DNA of 64,000 bases from Cristatella mucedo. Lineage: Eukaryota; Bryozoa; Phylactolaemata; Cristatellidae. A program made the position numbers and the translations under genes. The stretch's first letter is position 1. Every line of letters starts with the position of its first letter. Of the stretch, positions 1 through 10,300 are shown piece by piece. The stretch spans positions 5,109,501 through 5,173,500 of the forward strand of contig WPIO01000021.1 of the NCBI GenBank assembly GCA_009760855.2, read 5' to 3'. Under the pieces are notes generated by a model. It was not told where the DNA came from. It worked only from the letters and a program-made list of their open reading frames with translations, and ran no database searches.

Positions 1-400
1 TTCGCAGTGCCTTCGACAGGAAAGGCAGCGGGAAACTGGTCGGAAGTTGCTTAGGTGCTCAAGGTCTAGCGTTACCTGAGTGATCTAACAGCAACCTTTG
101 TGAAAGGTGCAGGAACAAGACCTGAGGCGAAGGACCTATCGGTTCTGTTAGCTACGAATGGCAGCCGGATATCTATGCATCGCAGAAGGATAGTGGATAT
201 TCAGTCTAGAGGGCTAGTGGTCTTCTTTGACTGGAAGCCGACTTCGACAGTCTCGATCTTTCACCGGGAGGTCACTAGTGGGAGGACTAAATGTGGACAC
301 TGAGGTGCTGCATAGAAACGAGAAGAAGTCTAGTGGAGATGTTACTCATGGAGAGGTATTTTGGCTTATGCATGAACTACCCGATCTTACTCATCTTGTA
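1..400 (-). mobile_element. Degenerate LINE-1 (CR1/L2-like) fragment
   Basis: On the minus strand this stretch parallels the part of the LINE-1 copy at about 25020-25290 that lies at the start of the reverse transcriptase region. Shared landmarks include gaaaggtgc, gtcttctttga and gacattgaggtgc-like words in the same order. Many substitutions and indels make it a relic with no open frame. Its far end is cut by the window edge. Confidence 0.6.
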
Positions 401-2126
401 CCCACACGATGTTTGGTCGACTAACGAGACAGTTGTAATGGGATACGGTCAATCGGCTGGGCCGAAGCCTGACCAGATATGCGATGATGCCGCGTAACCT
501 TGGCTTTTGCAGACCTGACGTTGGCCAGATAAGTCGTAGGTTTTGGAGGCTCTCGGTCTCGCCCACCTATGCATCTGGATGGATGTCAGGCGTTCGCCGA
601 CGATGCGGCCGCCCACGCATGGCAGCGAGGGCCCAATGCCCGAACGGGGCTGGGGATGAGAACACTCTCTAGTATGGCTTGTATATTCCGTATATATCCC
701 GTATGTATCACCTATATCGTATTTTTCGTAGTCCCCTCCCATTCCGAAAGCTGGAGCGAACCGATACGTACTGCACTAGTGACTCTCCGATACGCAAACA
801 GTGTCTGACCAATTTTGCCGCGATTCCATCAGAACGAGGAGGGAAAGGATTTATTGTGCACAAAATTGAAATGAGATCAAAAAATATCTGAAAGAAACAA
901 AGACTTTGTGTAAGGGGAACGGTAGAATGAAGACCTGCTCATCAATGTGACCCGCAACAACGACGGGCGGCGCAGGCAACACAAAAAGTCGGAGCAAGTT
1001 TAAAAATATGCACTAGCGCACATGAAATGACGCTCTATATTGCACGCGAGGACGCAAATTATTTTCAAAATTCTTCCGGAAATCGTTTCACTCGACAAAG
1101 GAAACTCTCGGTCTTCCTGCTGGCCCCCTTATCAAGTTTTTTAATTGGCTCAAAATAGTGGTAGATTTGACGAGCCAGATAAACTGCACTCCGATTATAA
1201 GTGCACGTTTCGCGAATAATGGATTTTCTTTACGACTTAAACCGTATGATGGCCCGTCGATCCAGCCGCATCGACGTATGGTAGAGCCTAGCCCAAGCCT
1301 ACTGCTCTGCCAATGCAGTTTTACTAGCATGATGCTGAGGAATCACCACATTCAGCCAATTATCTGGGCCACTAGACTAGTTGACAGACGCCGACCTCAA
1401 ATCGTCGCCCATCTCTGGGATTTCGAATAATGTCCGACCCGACTTTGGACAGCCAGGGCAATCTCTTGACACTTTTTGGAGCCCGCAAAGCCTGGAACGT
1501 CCCCGTTATATTCTTTGGCGTTAGGCTTCATGAAATTAGCGTTTCAAAGCTTTAAAATAGCTATGTAAAATATTTTGTTAAATATCCGGTCATTTCGGAA
1601 GTGGAGCAACCTATTCCCCGATACGGAAAACACCCTCAACTGAAAACCTTGCGAAGCATTAATTTTGCTACATCTTTGTACGCATATTTTTCGCGCTTCA
1701 AATGCTATTTCATATTGAATAAAATGGAACTGCAAAGTAGTGGGCAGACACAATCCCACGTGGGGTGTTATTGGGGTGTACTTCCGGTAAAAGTGTCGGC
1801 AATTGACCTTGTTGGTAAAGCCATGACCCGGTCAGATATGTCTTTTTCCAGTCTGATCTGTCCAACAATGCAAATTAGCCACTTCCACCGGTTTTCATTA
1901 AATTCTCCAGCTTATTTTGCCCGTGCAAATTCCGATAGTTTTAGAGAATATTATTTCGAACTAATAATTTTGGATATTACTAATTATAGCTTGTTAATAG
2001 CGAAACGCTGTGCACACACTAGATTAGATAGGTGGAGGCACTACGACCGGCGTCCGATTGCTACCTTCAGAGTTCGTTCAAACGTCGCTAAACCCGGTAA
2101 TAATGCATCGCTCAAGTGATTCAGGG
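401..2126. other. No recognisable feature
   Basis: A 172-codon frame (1601-2119, plus) opens with a GTG rather than an ATG and has no motif I recognise. Its composition looks non-coding. No repeat family from elsewhere in the window is apparent here. Confidence 0.4.
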
Positions 2127-2280
2127 GTGGTTTAGCCCAGTGGTTAGGGTTTAACTCCTACTAAGGTCGAGGTGAATATAGTTGATGGCCGAGGTCGCTG
2201 GCTCGAGCCCCGTGGCATATGTGAAGTGCCTGCATAGAAATTAAGTTCTCTTAGGGCGCAATACAGATGAATTTAAAAAT
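2127..2280 (+). mobile_element. SINE-A copy (tRNA-derived)
   Basis: The start tggtttagcccagtggtta looks like a tRNA A box and ggctcgagcccc like a B box. The last 50 bp (gaagtgcctgcatagaaatt, then aagttctcttagggcgc) match the 3' tail of LINE-1. This is one of about nine SINE-A copies in the window. Confidence 0.7.
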
Positions 2281-5150
2281 AACAGTATATATATTTATAT
2301 ATATTATACATAGGAGTAAAATGCTATATATTGTGAAAGATGTATCCATGCTGTAGGATGGTAACTGCATTCGGTAGTGAATGAACTTGCACGTCTTGCC
2401 CCGCTACATAAAAAGAAGCTGGTATTGCCTTCCGAGATGAAAGTCCCGGCTCGGCCTCTGAGTGCAGGGCTCATTCATGGTAAGAATTCACTCCGGCTTA
2501 TATCAGGAACCTAGTGTACGTACCGTACCATAAGTTTTCGGTCTTAAGTGTGATGAGCAAACACGTACAAGGTAAGCATTTTTGAAGCTAGCCAAAGCCT
2601 ATAGATTTAAAAATAAATTGCGAAGCGACGAGTGAATTCTTAAAGCGCCGCTCAACTTTCTCAGCGGTCACCTACAACTGTGGGTTCGACGAAAGCCATG
2701 GTTGCATCGAGTGTCAAAAGCTTGTTGGCTTCGTCCATTGTTTGGGTCTCAAGTGGCTATCTGCGACAGTGGCACATTCGGCATGCTTGGCTCTTTTTTT
2801 AAGAGCCAATCCATTTCTATCAAAACGGAATTTGTCGTTCGAAAAGTATCTGCACTTTCCCAAGTAAAGAGAAAGGCAGACATCTTGAAAAATTTACCTT
2901 TACTATACGTATGCGTCTCTTAACTTGATGCGCGTACTCTTCCCATCTGTCGGCGCTGGCAAGCAAAGCAGCTGCAACTTCAATATGCATGCCTTTCGTG
3001 TACAGTTCTTACGTGAGCTCTCTTTGTGATTTCAGTGTACTGAACATGCAAAACTCGTGGCTTAGGTTTACGATATATAAGAATTAAGAGACGTTTATGC
3101 CATGTCACCAGCGTGCCTATTATCGGTCACGAATTTTTTCCGTTCTGGTTTCATTTATGATCTAAGCCTATTATAAAAAATAAGCCATTTTGTGGCCCCA
3201 CGAAGAGGCGGACCTAGATCAGGAATCTACTGTGTCCTGCTAGTGCTACCTGCACCACAGCTGATTGACTTGACTTTGAACTCAACCTCTGCACACATTC
3301 GACCATTGGGGGGGGGGTAGGTCCATACCAGCAACCACGGCGGCTGGAGGCTTGTAATTATCAGCTAATACGGTTGCCAGTCATGCCATAAACTATGAAA
3401 ATTTACTCTCGCTAGACGAGTAAATAATTTAAGGTTACTCGTAATGATTGCAGCATTGGAGCAGTGAACACCATTTGAGAGCTGGGCTGCATGCTACTCA
3501 CATCGGCATGAACATTGCGAATCCGTACCAAATGATCATTTTCTAGGTGCCTAAATCAACCACTTTCGCGTCAGATTTAATCTACGAAATTGCCAATTCG
3601 GGCATGCTTACGTAACAGCACCATAGCTAGCTCGTCCATGCATCTATCAAGACATACTAGTATATTTTAATGCTGGTGCAATAAGAAACTTATATGGTGA
3701 AACATAATGCTGCCTGTCTTGCCGTTTGCATTGTCACAACTGTCCGGTTAACAGCTTGACACTTTTAACGTTTGCTATCTTCATACTGTCCGTGAAACTA
3801 ACCATTTGCCACTCTCTTGCATCTATTTTTTTGTAGGTCTGTCCAACCTGTTGCTCTGGCTCAACATGAAATACTTAATCCTAAGACACCACTCAAAGGG
3901 ATCATTGCAGTTCGGCAGCATCAGCCCCATTAGGATGGTGCCACTGGGCGGTTTAACTTAGCAATAGTAAATTTGATAAAGCGCCCTCATCTTTTTCTAG
4001 ATGCTTTACAGTTGCAGCAAAGTAAGCATTTAAATGATCTGCCCCTAAGGGAGAAGTCAAGCTACCAATCGATGCTTAAGCTCGATACAATATTCAACAT
4101 GCCAATCAAGATTCTTTAGAATAATTTTGGAAGATTTTCTACTTGCAGACAAATGCAACTTGATTTTTTTTTATTAGTGTAGGCCTTGTTTTCCTTTTAT
4201 AGAAAAAACGCAGACAAAATTAAGTCACATCAGAGAAAGCCAGGGCTCTTTTAAGTGCTGTCCTCTGGCTGCTCTCTTTAAAAACATTCCATTCCAATCC
4301 CAAACAGAATTCGCTATAAGCTGTGTAGCATCATGGTACTCCGTGCCCACTACAAATACACAAGTAAGGTCCAACGAGTGCTCAGGACCATCGCATGGAT
4401 AGAAAACCCAAGCAATACATATTTCGCCGTAATAGGACTAGCCAGAACATGTGTCAACCATAGCAGCCGTACTGCAAACATTTTTGCTACATCAGGATAA
4501 TGATAAAGGGGATGACGTTCTTTGCATTTAAACAAAAAAGCTGAATTATAAGGCCCACACTTTCAGCATTGCAAGACAGTACCAACTATAAAGCAAATTA
4601 ACAATCACAAAAAATTTCTAATTTCACGAAATGGTTAGTTTTCTAACAATTGAATTGCATCATGCTACAGTCCAAGTTTTTGTACAAACTAGCTCGCAGG
4701 ATCAGATTTTAAACTATAAATCTAATCAGGTCATCTAACAGACCTTTTGCTACAGCCCTACTAGCACTAGCAGACTACCAAGGCCCCAACATCGGATTCA
4801 GCGACAGACTCGACTTCAAGAAACACACAAGGACTGGCTGGAAAACTGCAAGACTTAAATTGGGTATAACACCAATGCAGTCACGAATGTCAGCTGCACA
4901 TATACCATTTTGCACATTACACTGTGACCGTTACTTAGCATTTAATTACTGATGAATTATACACCTAATTCAGAAATCCCAATTGCTACTAGCAACTGGT
5001 GCTAAGAACTACCACTCACTATGTCATGAAGTCAATATTTTTTGCTCTTCCATTTAACTAACATAAGGTCACTACAAAACGACCTAAACTAGCTAATCCA
5101 AATTAGGTACATGCCAGTCAGCAACAACATACTTTAAATCAGTGTCCATG
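2281..5150. other. Intergenic, nothing recognised
   Basis: A short (TA)-rich start is followed by about 2.8 kb of unique-looking, moderately AT-rich sequence. It contains a 10-bp G run near 3308. No exon with convincing splice sites and no repeat family was identified. Confidence 0.4.
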
Positions 5151-5151
5151 A

Positions 5152-5157
5152 TTTATT
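5152..5157 (-). promoter_or_regulatory. AATAAA poly(A) signal of rpS11
   Basis: On the minus strand AATAAA lies six bases after the rpS11 stop codon, giving a very short 3' UTR, as is common for ribosomal protein genes. Confidence 0.55.
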
Positions 5158-5163
5158 AAATCA

Positions 5164-5290
5164 TTAAAACTTCTTGAATCCCTTCTTGGAGCCACCCGAC
5201 GTCTTGGCAACCTTGACGACATTAAATCGGACTGTCTTACTCAATGGCCTGCACTCTCCGATGGTCACAATGTCTCCAATCGACACGTCC
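5164..5290 (-). CDS. rpS11: rpS11 coding exon 4 (last)
   Basis: Acceptor TTGGTTGTAG. The first base completes the split Arg codon, followed by [18 protein letters not shown] and the lysine-rich end GFKKF, then TAA. Confidence 0.95.
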
Positions 5291-6543
5291 CTACAACCAA
5301 CATAAATTAGGCTGAGCAATGCAAATACACGAGCTGCTGCCCTTAAATTTTGTTAAGACGTCTATACACAGCAGTCTAGGTCGTACTGAGGTCATCAGAA
5401 TCAACGAAATGTCAATCACTGCATATATGAAGACCGTCGTGATAGTTTCGTCATCTGACCCGTTAGCGACAACAGCTTACAATTAATCAAAACAAGAAAG
5501 CCAAGGCTTTGCATCGGCTTGATGAAGCCGATGCAACCACACCGCATGAGCATGAAAGGACAAGATTGTGCTGCTTTTGCCGAATTACAACGAATCGACA
5601 AATGCACAAGCCGGATATTAGTAGCGGTCACATGGCTTACACTGCAGTGAGCTCATGTCCAAGTCGCAGCACCACTAAGCAAACGGCAAGCAGTTACCTG
5701 AAGCATGGACTAAGATGCGCCGAGATGTTCTTGTGCCTCTTCTCGAACCGGTTGTATTTGGTGACGTAATGCAGGTAGTCCCGTCTAACCACGATAGTTT
5801 TCATCATTTTCATCTTGAGAACGACACCAGTGAGGATACGGCCTCGAATGCTGACATTGCCAGTGAAGGGGCACTTCTTATCGATGTATGCTCCTTCGAT
5901 GGCCTAAACATTGAGCGTAAAGCACGTGATAACTCAAAACACCGACGGTTCGCTGTGCTGCACGGCGAATCGTGTAAAAACAAACCTCACGGGGCGTTTT
6001 AAAGCCCAAGCCAATGTTTTTGTAGTATCGCGCTTTCTTTGCCTTTCCAGACAACAAGGCAGACTTTTTGTTTAAGAAAACGGTGGGCTGTTTCTGGAAC
6101 GCCCTTTCGGTCTACAACAAATGACGCAAATGCCGCTGTCATCGCGCACACGTTCACGAGCTATAGGTTTGAATATGCATATGCCAAGCGACTATCAGAA
6201 TCACAAGCTTCATTCACTATATATATATGAAGACCGTCGTGATAATTTTCATCATGAAGTCGGTATTTCTCACATCGTAATATAGACGACAAGATTCCGC
6301 AAGGTGGGTCATACTGAGCCCAAGCGGCTGCCCCAGCAAACACGCGGGCACAATTCTACAAGCGCGGATCGTCACTGCCGGCTAGCCTACACAAAGCAAA
6401 CTCAATATAATCGTAAGATATAAAAAAAGAACGTAGACATTAGGCTCAGCAATAAACACCGTTTGGCCTTACAAACTAACATTTCACGACCAAAATCTAC
6501 CTGAAAATGCAAGCGACGGCGCACACCGTACCTGCTCCGCCAT
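5164..6543 (-). CDS. rpS11: 40S ribosomal protein S11 (uS17), four coding exons
   Basis: This gene encodes a small-subunit ribosomal protein (uS17 family) that binds 18S rRNA. Spliced exons 6543-6532, 6111-5986, 5903-5698 and 5290-5164 give 156 aa; human RPS11 has 158. All junctions are GT-AG and the phases agree (0, 0, 2). The N-terminus [20 protein letters not shown], the core [34 protein letters not shown] and the C-terminus [20 protein letters not shown] then GFKKF align closely with the animal family. The start is the only ATG that fits, in the 12-bp first coding exon. Introns 1 and 3 each carry a U35-like snoRNA; human RPS11 also hosts a U35 copy. The 5' leader has a pyrimidine-rich stretch near CCTCTTATTC that could be a TOP motif. 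It is head to head with the NDUFV3-like gene. Confidence 0.97.
5390..5460 (-). ncRNA. SNORD35: C/D box snoRNA, U35 (SNORD35)-like, in rpS11 intron 3
   Basis: The minus strand has a 5-bp terminal stem (GGTCA/TGACC), a C-like box ATGACGA (one mismatch to RUGAUGA), a C'-like GTGATTG and a D box CTGA. The antisense element TCACGACGGTCT is complementary to AGACCGTCGTGA, which I recall as a conserved 28S rRNA stretch and the known U35 target. It lies inside intron 3 on the sense strand, as expected for an intron-processed snoRNA. Length is about 71 nt. Confidence 0.8.
5698..5903 (-). CDS. rpS11: rpS11 coding exon 3
   Basis: Acceptor TGTTTAG, 68 codons plus two bases ([10 protein letters not shown] to HLSPCF), donor GTAACT. 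It ends in phase 2. Confidence 0.95.
5986..6111 (-). CDS. rpS11: rpS11 coding exon 2
   Basis: Acceptor TTGTTGTAG, 42 codons (TERAFQKQ to KTPRE), donor GTTTGT. The exon is phase 0 at both ends. Confidence 0.95.
6189..6262 (-). ncRNA. SNORD35: C/D box snoRNA, second U35 (SNORD35)-like copy, in rpS11 intron 1
   Basis: It has the same antisense element TCACGACGGTCTTCATATAT as the intron 3 copy. Here the C box is perfect (ATGATGA), the D box is CTGA, and the terminal stem is CGACT/AGTCG. A C'-like GTGAATG sits in the middle. Length is about 74 nt. Outside the guide and boxes the two copies differ, so the duplication is not recent. Confidence 0.8.
6532..6543 (-). CDS. rpS11: rpS11 coding exon 1
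   Basis: ATGGCGGAGCAG (M-A-E-Q), followed by the donor GTACGG. The exon ends in phase 0. Confidence 0.93.
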
Positions 6544-6738
6544 GATTGAGCCGAATAAGAGGATGGAGATGGGGCCGAGACCGGTGATTATGCGACCGAA
6601 TATTGAAAAAAAAATCATCTATTTATTATTTTTAGCTTTAATAATTTTCTTTTGAATATTATTATCGACCTTAAAGAAGATATTAGCATTGTAAAATCTA
6701 CTTCCTATCCAGTAGCGAACCAGTTCCGGTAGCCAAAG
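6544..6738. promoter_or_regulatory. Shared bidirectional promoter of rpS11 and the NDUFV3-like gene
   Basis: Only 195 bp separate the two divergent ATG codons (6543 minus, 6739 plus), so both 5' UTRs and both core promoters must lie here unless a non-coding first exon exists elsewhere. The middle is very AT-rich (about 6600-6690). I see no clear TATA box. The side near rpS11 has a pyrimidine-rich CCATCTCCATCCTCTTATTC on the minus strand, compatible with a TOP-type start. Both genes are housekeeping in type. Confidence 0.7.
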
Positions 6739-6786
6739 ATGGCTTACCTCGGTAGCTTGGCTCAACTGCGAGCCACCGGCCGGAAT
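6739..6786 (+). CDS. NDUFV3: NDUFV3-like exon 1
   Basis: Sixteen codons, MAYLGSLAQLRATGRN, with donor GTGAGT in phase 0. It encodes the first half of the presequence. Confidence 0.7.
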
Positions 6787-7239
6787 GTGAGTACGCCGAT
6801 AGCGGGAGTGCCAATATGTGGTGTTCGCTACCGAGTATTTATGGCTAACTTCTGTACGTGGCTCTGTATAAATGAGCTTTTTCGGTACCTGTAATCTTTA
6901 TTTAGTTATCAAAGTTGCTAACTCCGGCACAGTAACCTTGGAGCCGGCTGTGAGCCGGTTCCTGTGCTGTAATTGCAAATTCGCTCACACATTTCACTGA
7001 TGCGTGGGATATATTTCAGAATTTTTTTCTCATAGATTACCGAACAAGCGATTGGCGGCTGGCCGAAATCGCATTCTGTGGTTCAGATGTGTTCTTGAGT
7101 GCCTCCTTGTGTATGTATGTTTACTTGTGTGTGTGTGTGTGTGTGTGTGTGTTTGTGTGTATGTGTGTGTGTGTTTCTTGTATGCATATGTGTGTGGGTG
7201 TGCCTGTATCTGTGCGTCTACTTGCGTTTGTATGTTTAC

Positions 7240-7314
<75 letters not shown>

Positions 7315-10300
7315 ATATACACGCCTGCATATTGCGTTCCGTAGGTGGGCACATTTATCTAAGTGTGTCATATAGTAAACAGTTTTTTTTGGAGTGCAGC
7401 CCCCGTGCTATAAGGGAGAGATGGGGGTAGCACCCAGTCCCTGCTGTTGGTGAGGTCGACCCTGACTAGGGGGAGGGGGAAGAGGTGATACCCCTTCCGT
7501 GCGTTCGTAGTGTTCAAACCACCTAAGCTCGTGCACCAATCTCTGCCACGTCATTCCTCCCGGTCTCATAAAGTAGCTGCCTTTTCCTTCTCTTAAAGCC
7601 TGTTGTGGCTATATGCTTTTTCGCTGCCGGTCTTACACTGAGAAACTCACGGAATTATTTAGAAATGGCGATCTCTTATCCAGAGCAACGGTGATCCCTT
7701 TTGCCAGCTCTGTCGCTTCTTTCCAGCTATCCTTTGCTGCTGCTTCCATGCTAATACTTCCCGAAGCGAGCTCTGACTGAGCTGTAACGAGCCCGTAGCA
7801 GTCGGTTCACACCGATGGTGTAATTCGAGTAGCTGGTGTGGGAGGAATTTACGACAGATAGTGGAACCAGTACAAGGACAGCATGATTATGAGAGTCTTT
7901 CGTGGGTGGGCTTGGAGCAGGGAACATTGATTGTGGCTCGAGATTGTGCACTGGTAAAGCAAACATTAGGTTCAAAAAAGTAATATATTAGTTAGCTGTT
8001 TTATGCTTGCCATCTACGCTTGTTATTATGCAAGTTTGTATAGCTTGATCCATAGTAAAGGCCATAGTGAATCTTATTATATAGCTCACTTAAGACTTAT
8101 GCTAACTCAGAGGCTTGTAATACTTGCGTATCTCTTTTCCTTCTGGTGCTTCAGCATGCCTCAGGTTTGTGGTAGCACTGTGTAAATAAATCGGTTCAAC
8201 AGCGATTGCAATTTTATGTTTGCATGCTCATGAGTATACTCCTACACATGAGCGTATCATGATCATGCCGAGGTATTATCTGCCCAATATACCACCCAAT
8301 ATACAATATACCCAAAATACCTCATACAAACCTTAAATCCTTTGGAGACCGTGCATTTAGTTCGTATGCTCCCAAAGCCTGGAACTCCCTCCCGACCCGC
8401 GTCAGAACATCCCCTGACCTGACCACATTTAAAAGGAACCTAAAAACACACCCATTTAGGACAGCATTTAGTGGGTCCCTGTGATTCGTCCTTCATGTGC
8501 TTATGCGTGCTGACACTGTGCATGCTGCCACTAACCACATTTGCATGCTGACCCTGTGCATGTCACCCCTAACCATATTATTCATTTCGTTTGTTTTTTC
8601 AAGCATGATTTTACTTACCATTCAATTGCATTTCACTTTACAGCAAATGTAAAGTGCCTAGAGAGAGATTAAGTTCTCTGAGGGCGCTTTATCAAGTGAA
8701 TTATTATTATTATTATTATTATTATTAGCACAGCATCATTTCATTATATACACTGGCTCAGCCGATTTTTTAAAGCTAGACTATCTAAATTTAATTTATA
8801 CGTTATTGGCAATGCACTACGTAAGTTACTGGCTGAGAGTAACTGCTTGTCTTGCATCTGTGTCATGTCTTAGCCGGCCATCCTATTTATAGGTTTTTAT
8901 TGCAAGACCTCGCTTCCTATCCAGGTGTATGACTTCAGGAGTGTCTAGCACCAAACCTGGTCAAAATGGTACGTATGCCAGTCCAGACTGCTTGGCTGCT
9001 TGTCTGCCTTGTTATGCAACTGCTTATTACTTGCTGAACATCACGTGTTGTGAAACGACTTTGATTGTATTCCATGCCGATGCCGTGATATTAGTTGGTA
9101 GCGTTTTTTCTTCAAACTCAAACAGAGCCGACTGCCTGTAGTGGTGATTCGTGTTTGTCCGACTGCCAGCAAACTAGTCCAGGTTTTCTAGGGGGACAAG
9201 GCTCCAAATAGTCCAGATCTCCAAATAGGACAGACTTTGCCTTGAGTGAACTGGAGATCGCATTCGACCGTCGGAGTACGTGGGAATGTGACCGATCCAG
9301 TGAGCTGAAATACCCTCAGGCTACCTTGACTATGGCTTCTAAGTGCCAGATAGTGCTGAGTAAGCTTCAGGGGCACTAAATGCTTGATCTTAAGACTATC
9401 GAACTTCTGGGATTGATTGATCCAGATGTGTAGTAGCTTGAGACTTTAGTTAGGTCATTGAGTGTTTGATGCACCCATTTTCTTCTATTCTATTCTTCGG
9501 CATGTGAAATTTGCAGGTTGGTGGACACAAATCATAAGTCCCTAAATAAATAAATCCTAGCTGATTAAACAACCTATTTTTGTATAGCGCCAGAAGAGCC
9601 TTTACGGCTATCACCACCGCTTGCAGTGGCGATAAAGGATCGCCCACCGCAGGAATCAAACGCACGACCTCGGGACTGAGGTCGTGAAAGCAACTGCCTT
9701 ACCTAGTGTGCCATCACGGATCATCGCTAGGGCAATGCATAAACTTCAAGGGCAGAAGTCTGTCAGATCAGCTGAAGATATTTAAGAAAATATCCGTCTA
9801 GCTATGTTAAGCCAATGTCTAGGATCGGACTTACCTGCTGACTAGAGGCTTCCTTTGCCACCCTAGAGGCTTTCTTTGCCTGGTTTTGCCCAGGGGTCAA
9901 GGTGATCTTTGATGGCCGAGATTGTGGGCTCGAGCCGTGTGGCACATGTGAAGCGTCTGGATCGTCGGTTCTCGTAAAGCGCTATACAATTCAATTATTC
10001 TTTGTAAATCTCATCTTCATTGAATGTTTGCGCCTCTGTTCTTCTAAGTATTTACCATTGCCAATTGGAGATGCATTGTACAACTGCAAAATCTCGTTCG
10101 ACTTAATTTGTGAAATCTTAACAAACCGATCCCACACTAAATGCAGCATCTGAAAGCCATTGCCAATTGGAGATGCATTGTACAACTGCAAAATCTCGTT
10201 CGACTTAATTTGTGAAATCTTAACAAACCGATCCCACACTAAATGCAGCATCTGACCTTTGGGGCTGAGACAAGTTGGAGCAGGCCGTAGCACGTGTAAT

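Noticed and set aside
1601-2119. 172-codon open frame
   Set aside because: No ATG at its start, no known motif, composition like the surrounding non-coding DNA.
7004-7430. Cys/Val- and His/Thr-repeat proteins
   Set aside because: They are translations of the (GT)n microsatellite on both strands.
8929-9141. A 70-codon frame starting MTSGVSSTKPGQNGTYASPD
   Set aside because: Only the part before the donor at 8969 belongs to the NDUFV3-like exon 2; the remainder is intron.
10055-10255. CRISPR-like direct repeats
   Set aside because: Only two adjacent 102-bp copies without spacers in an animal genome; a simple tandem duplication.
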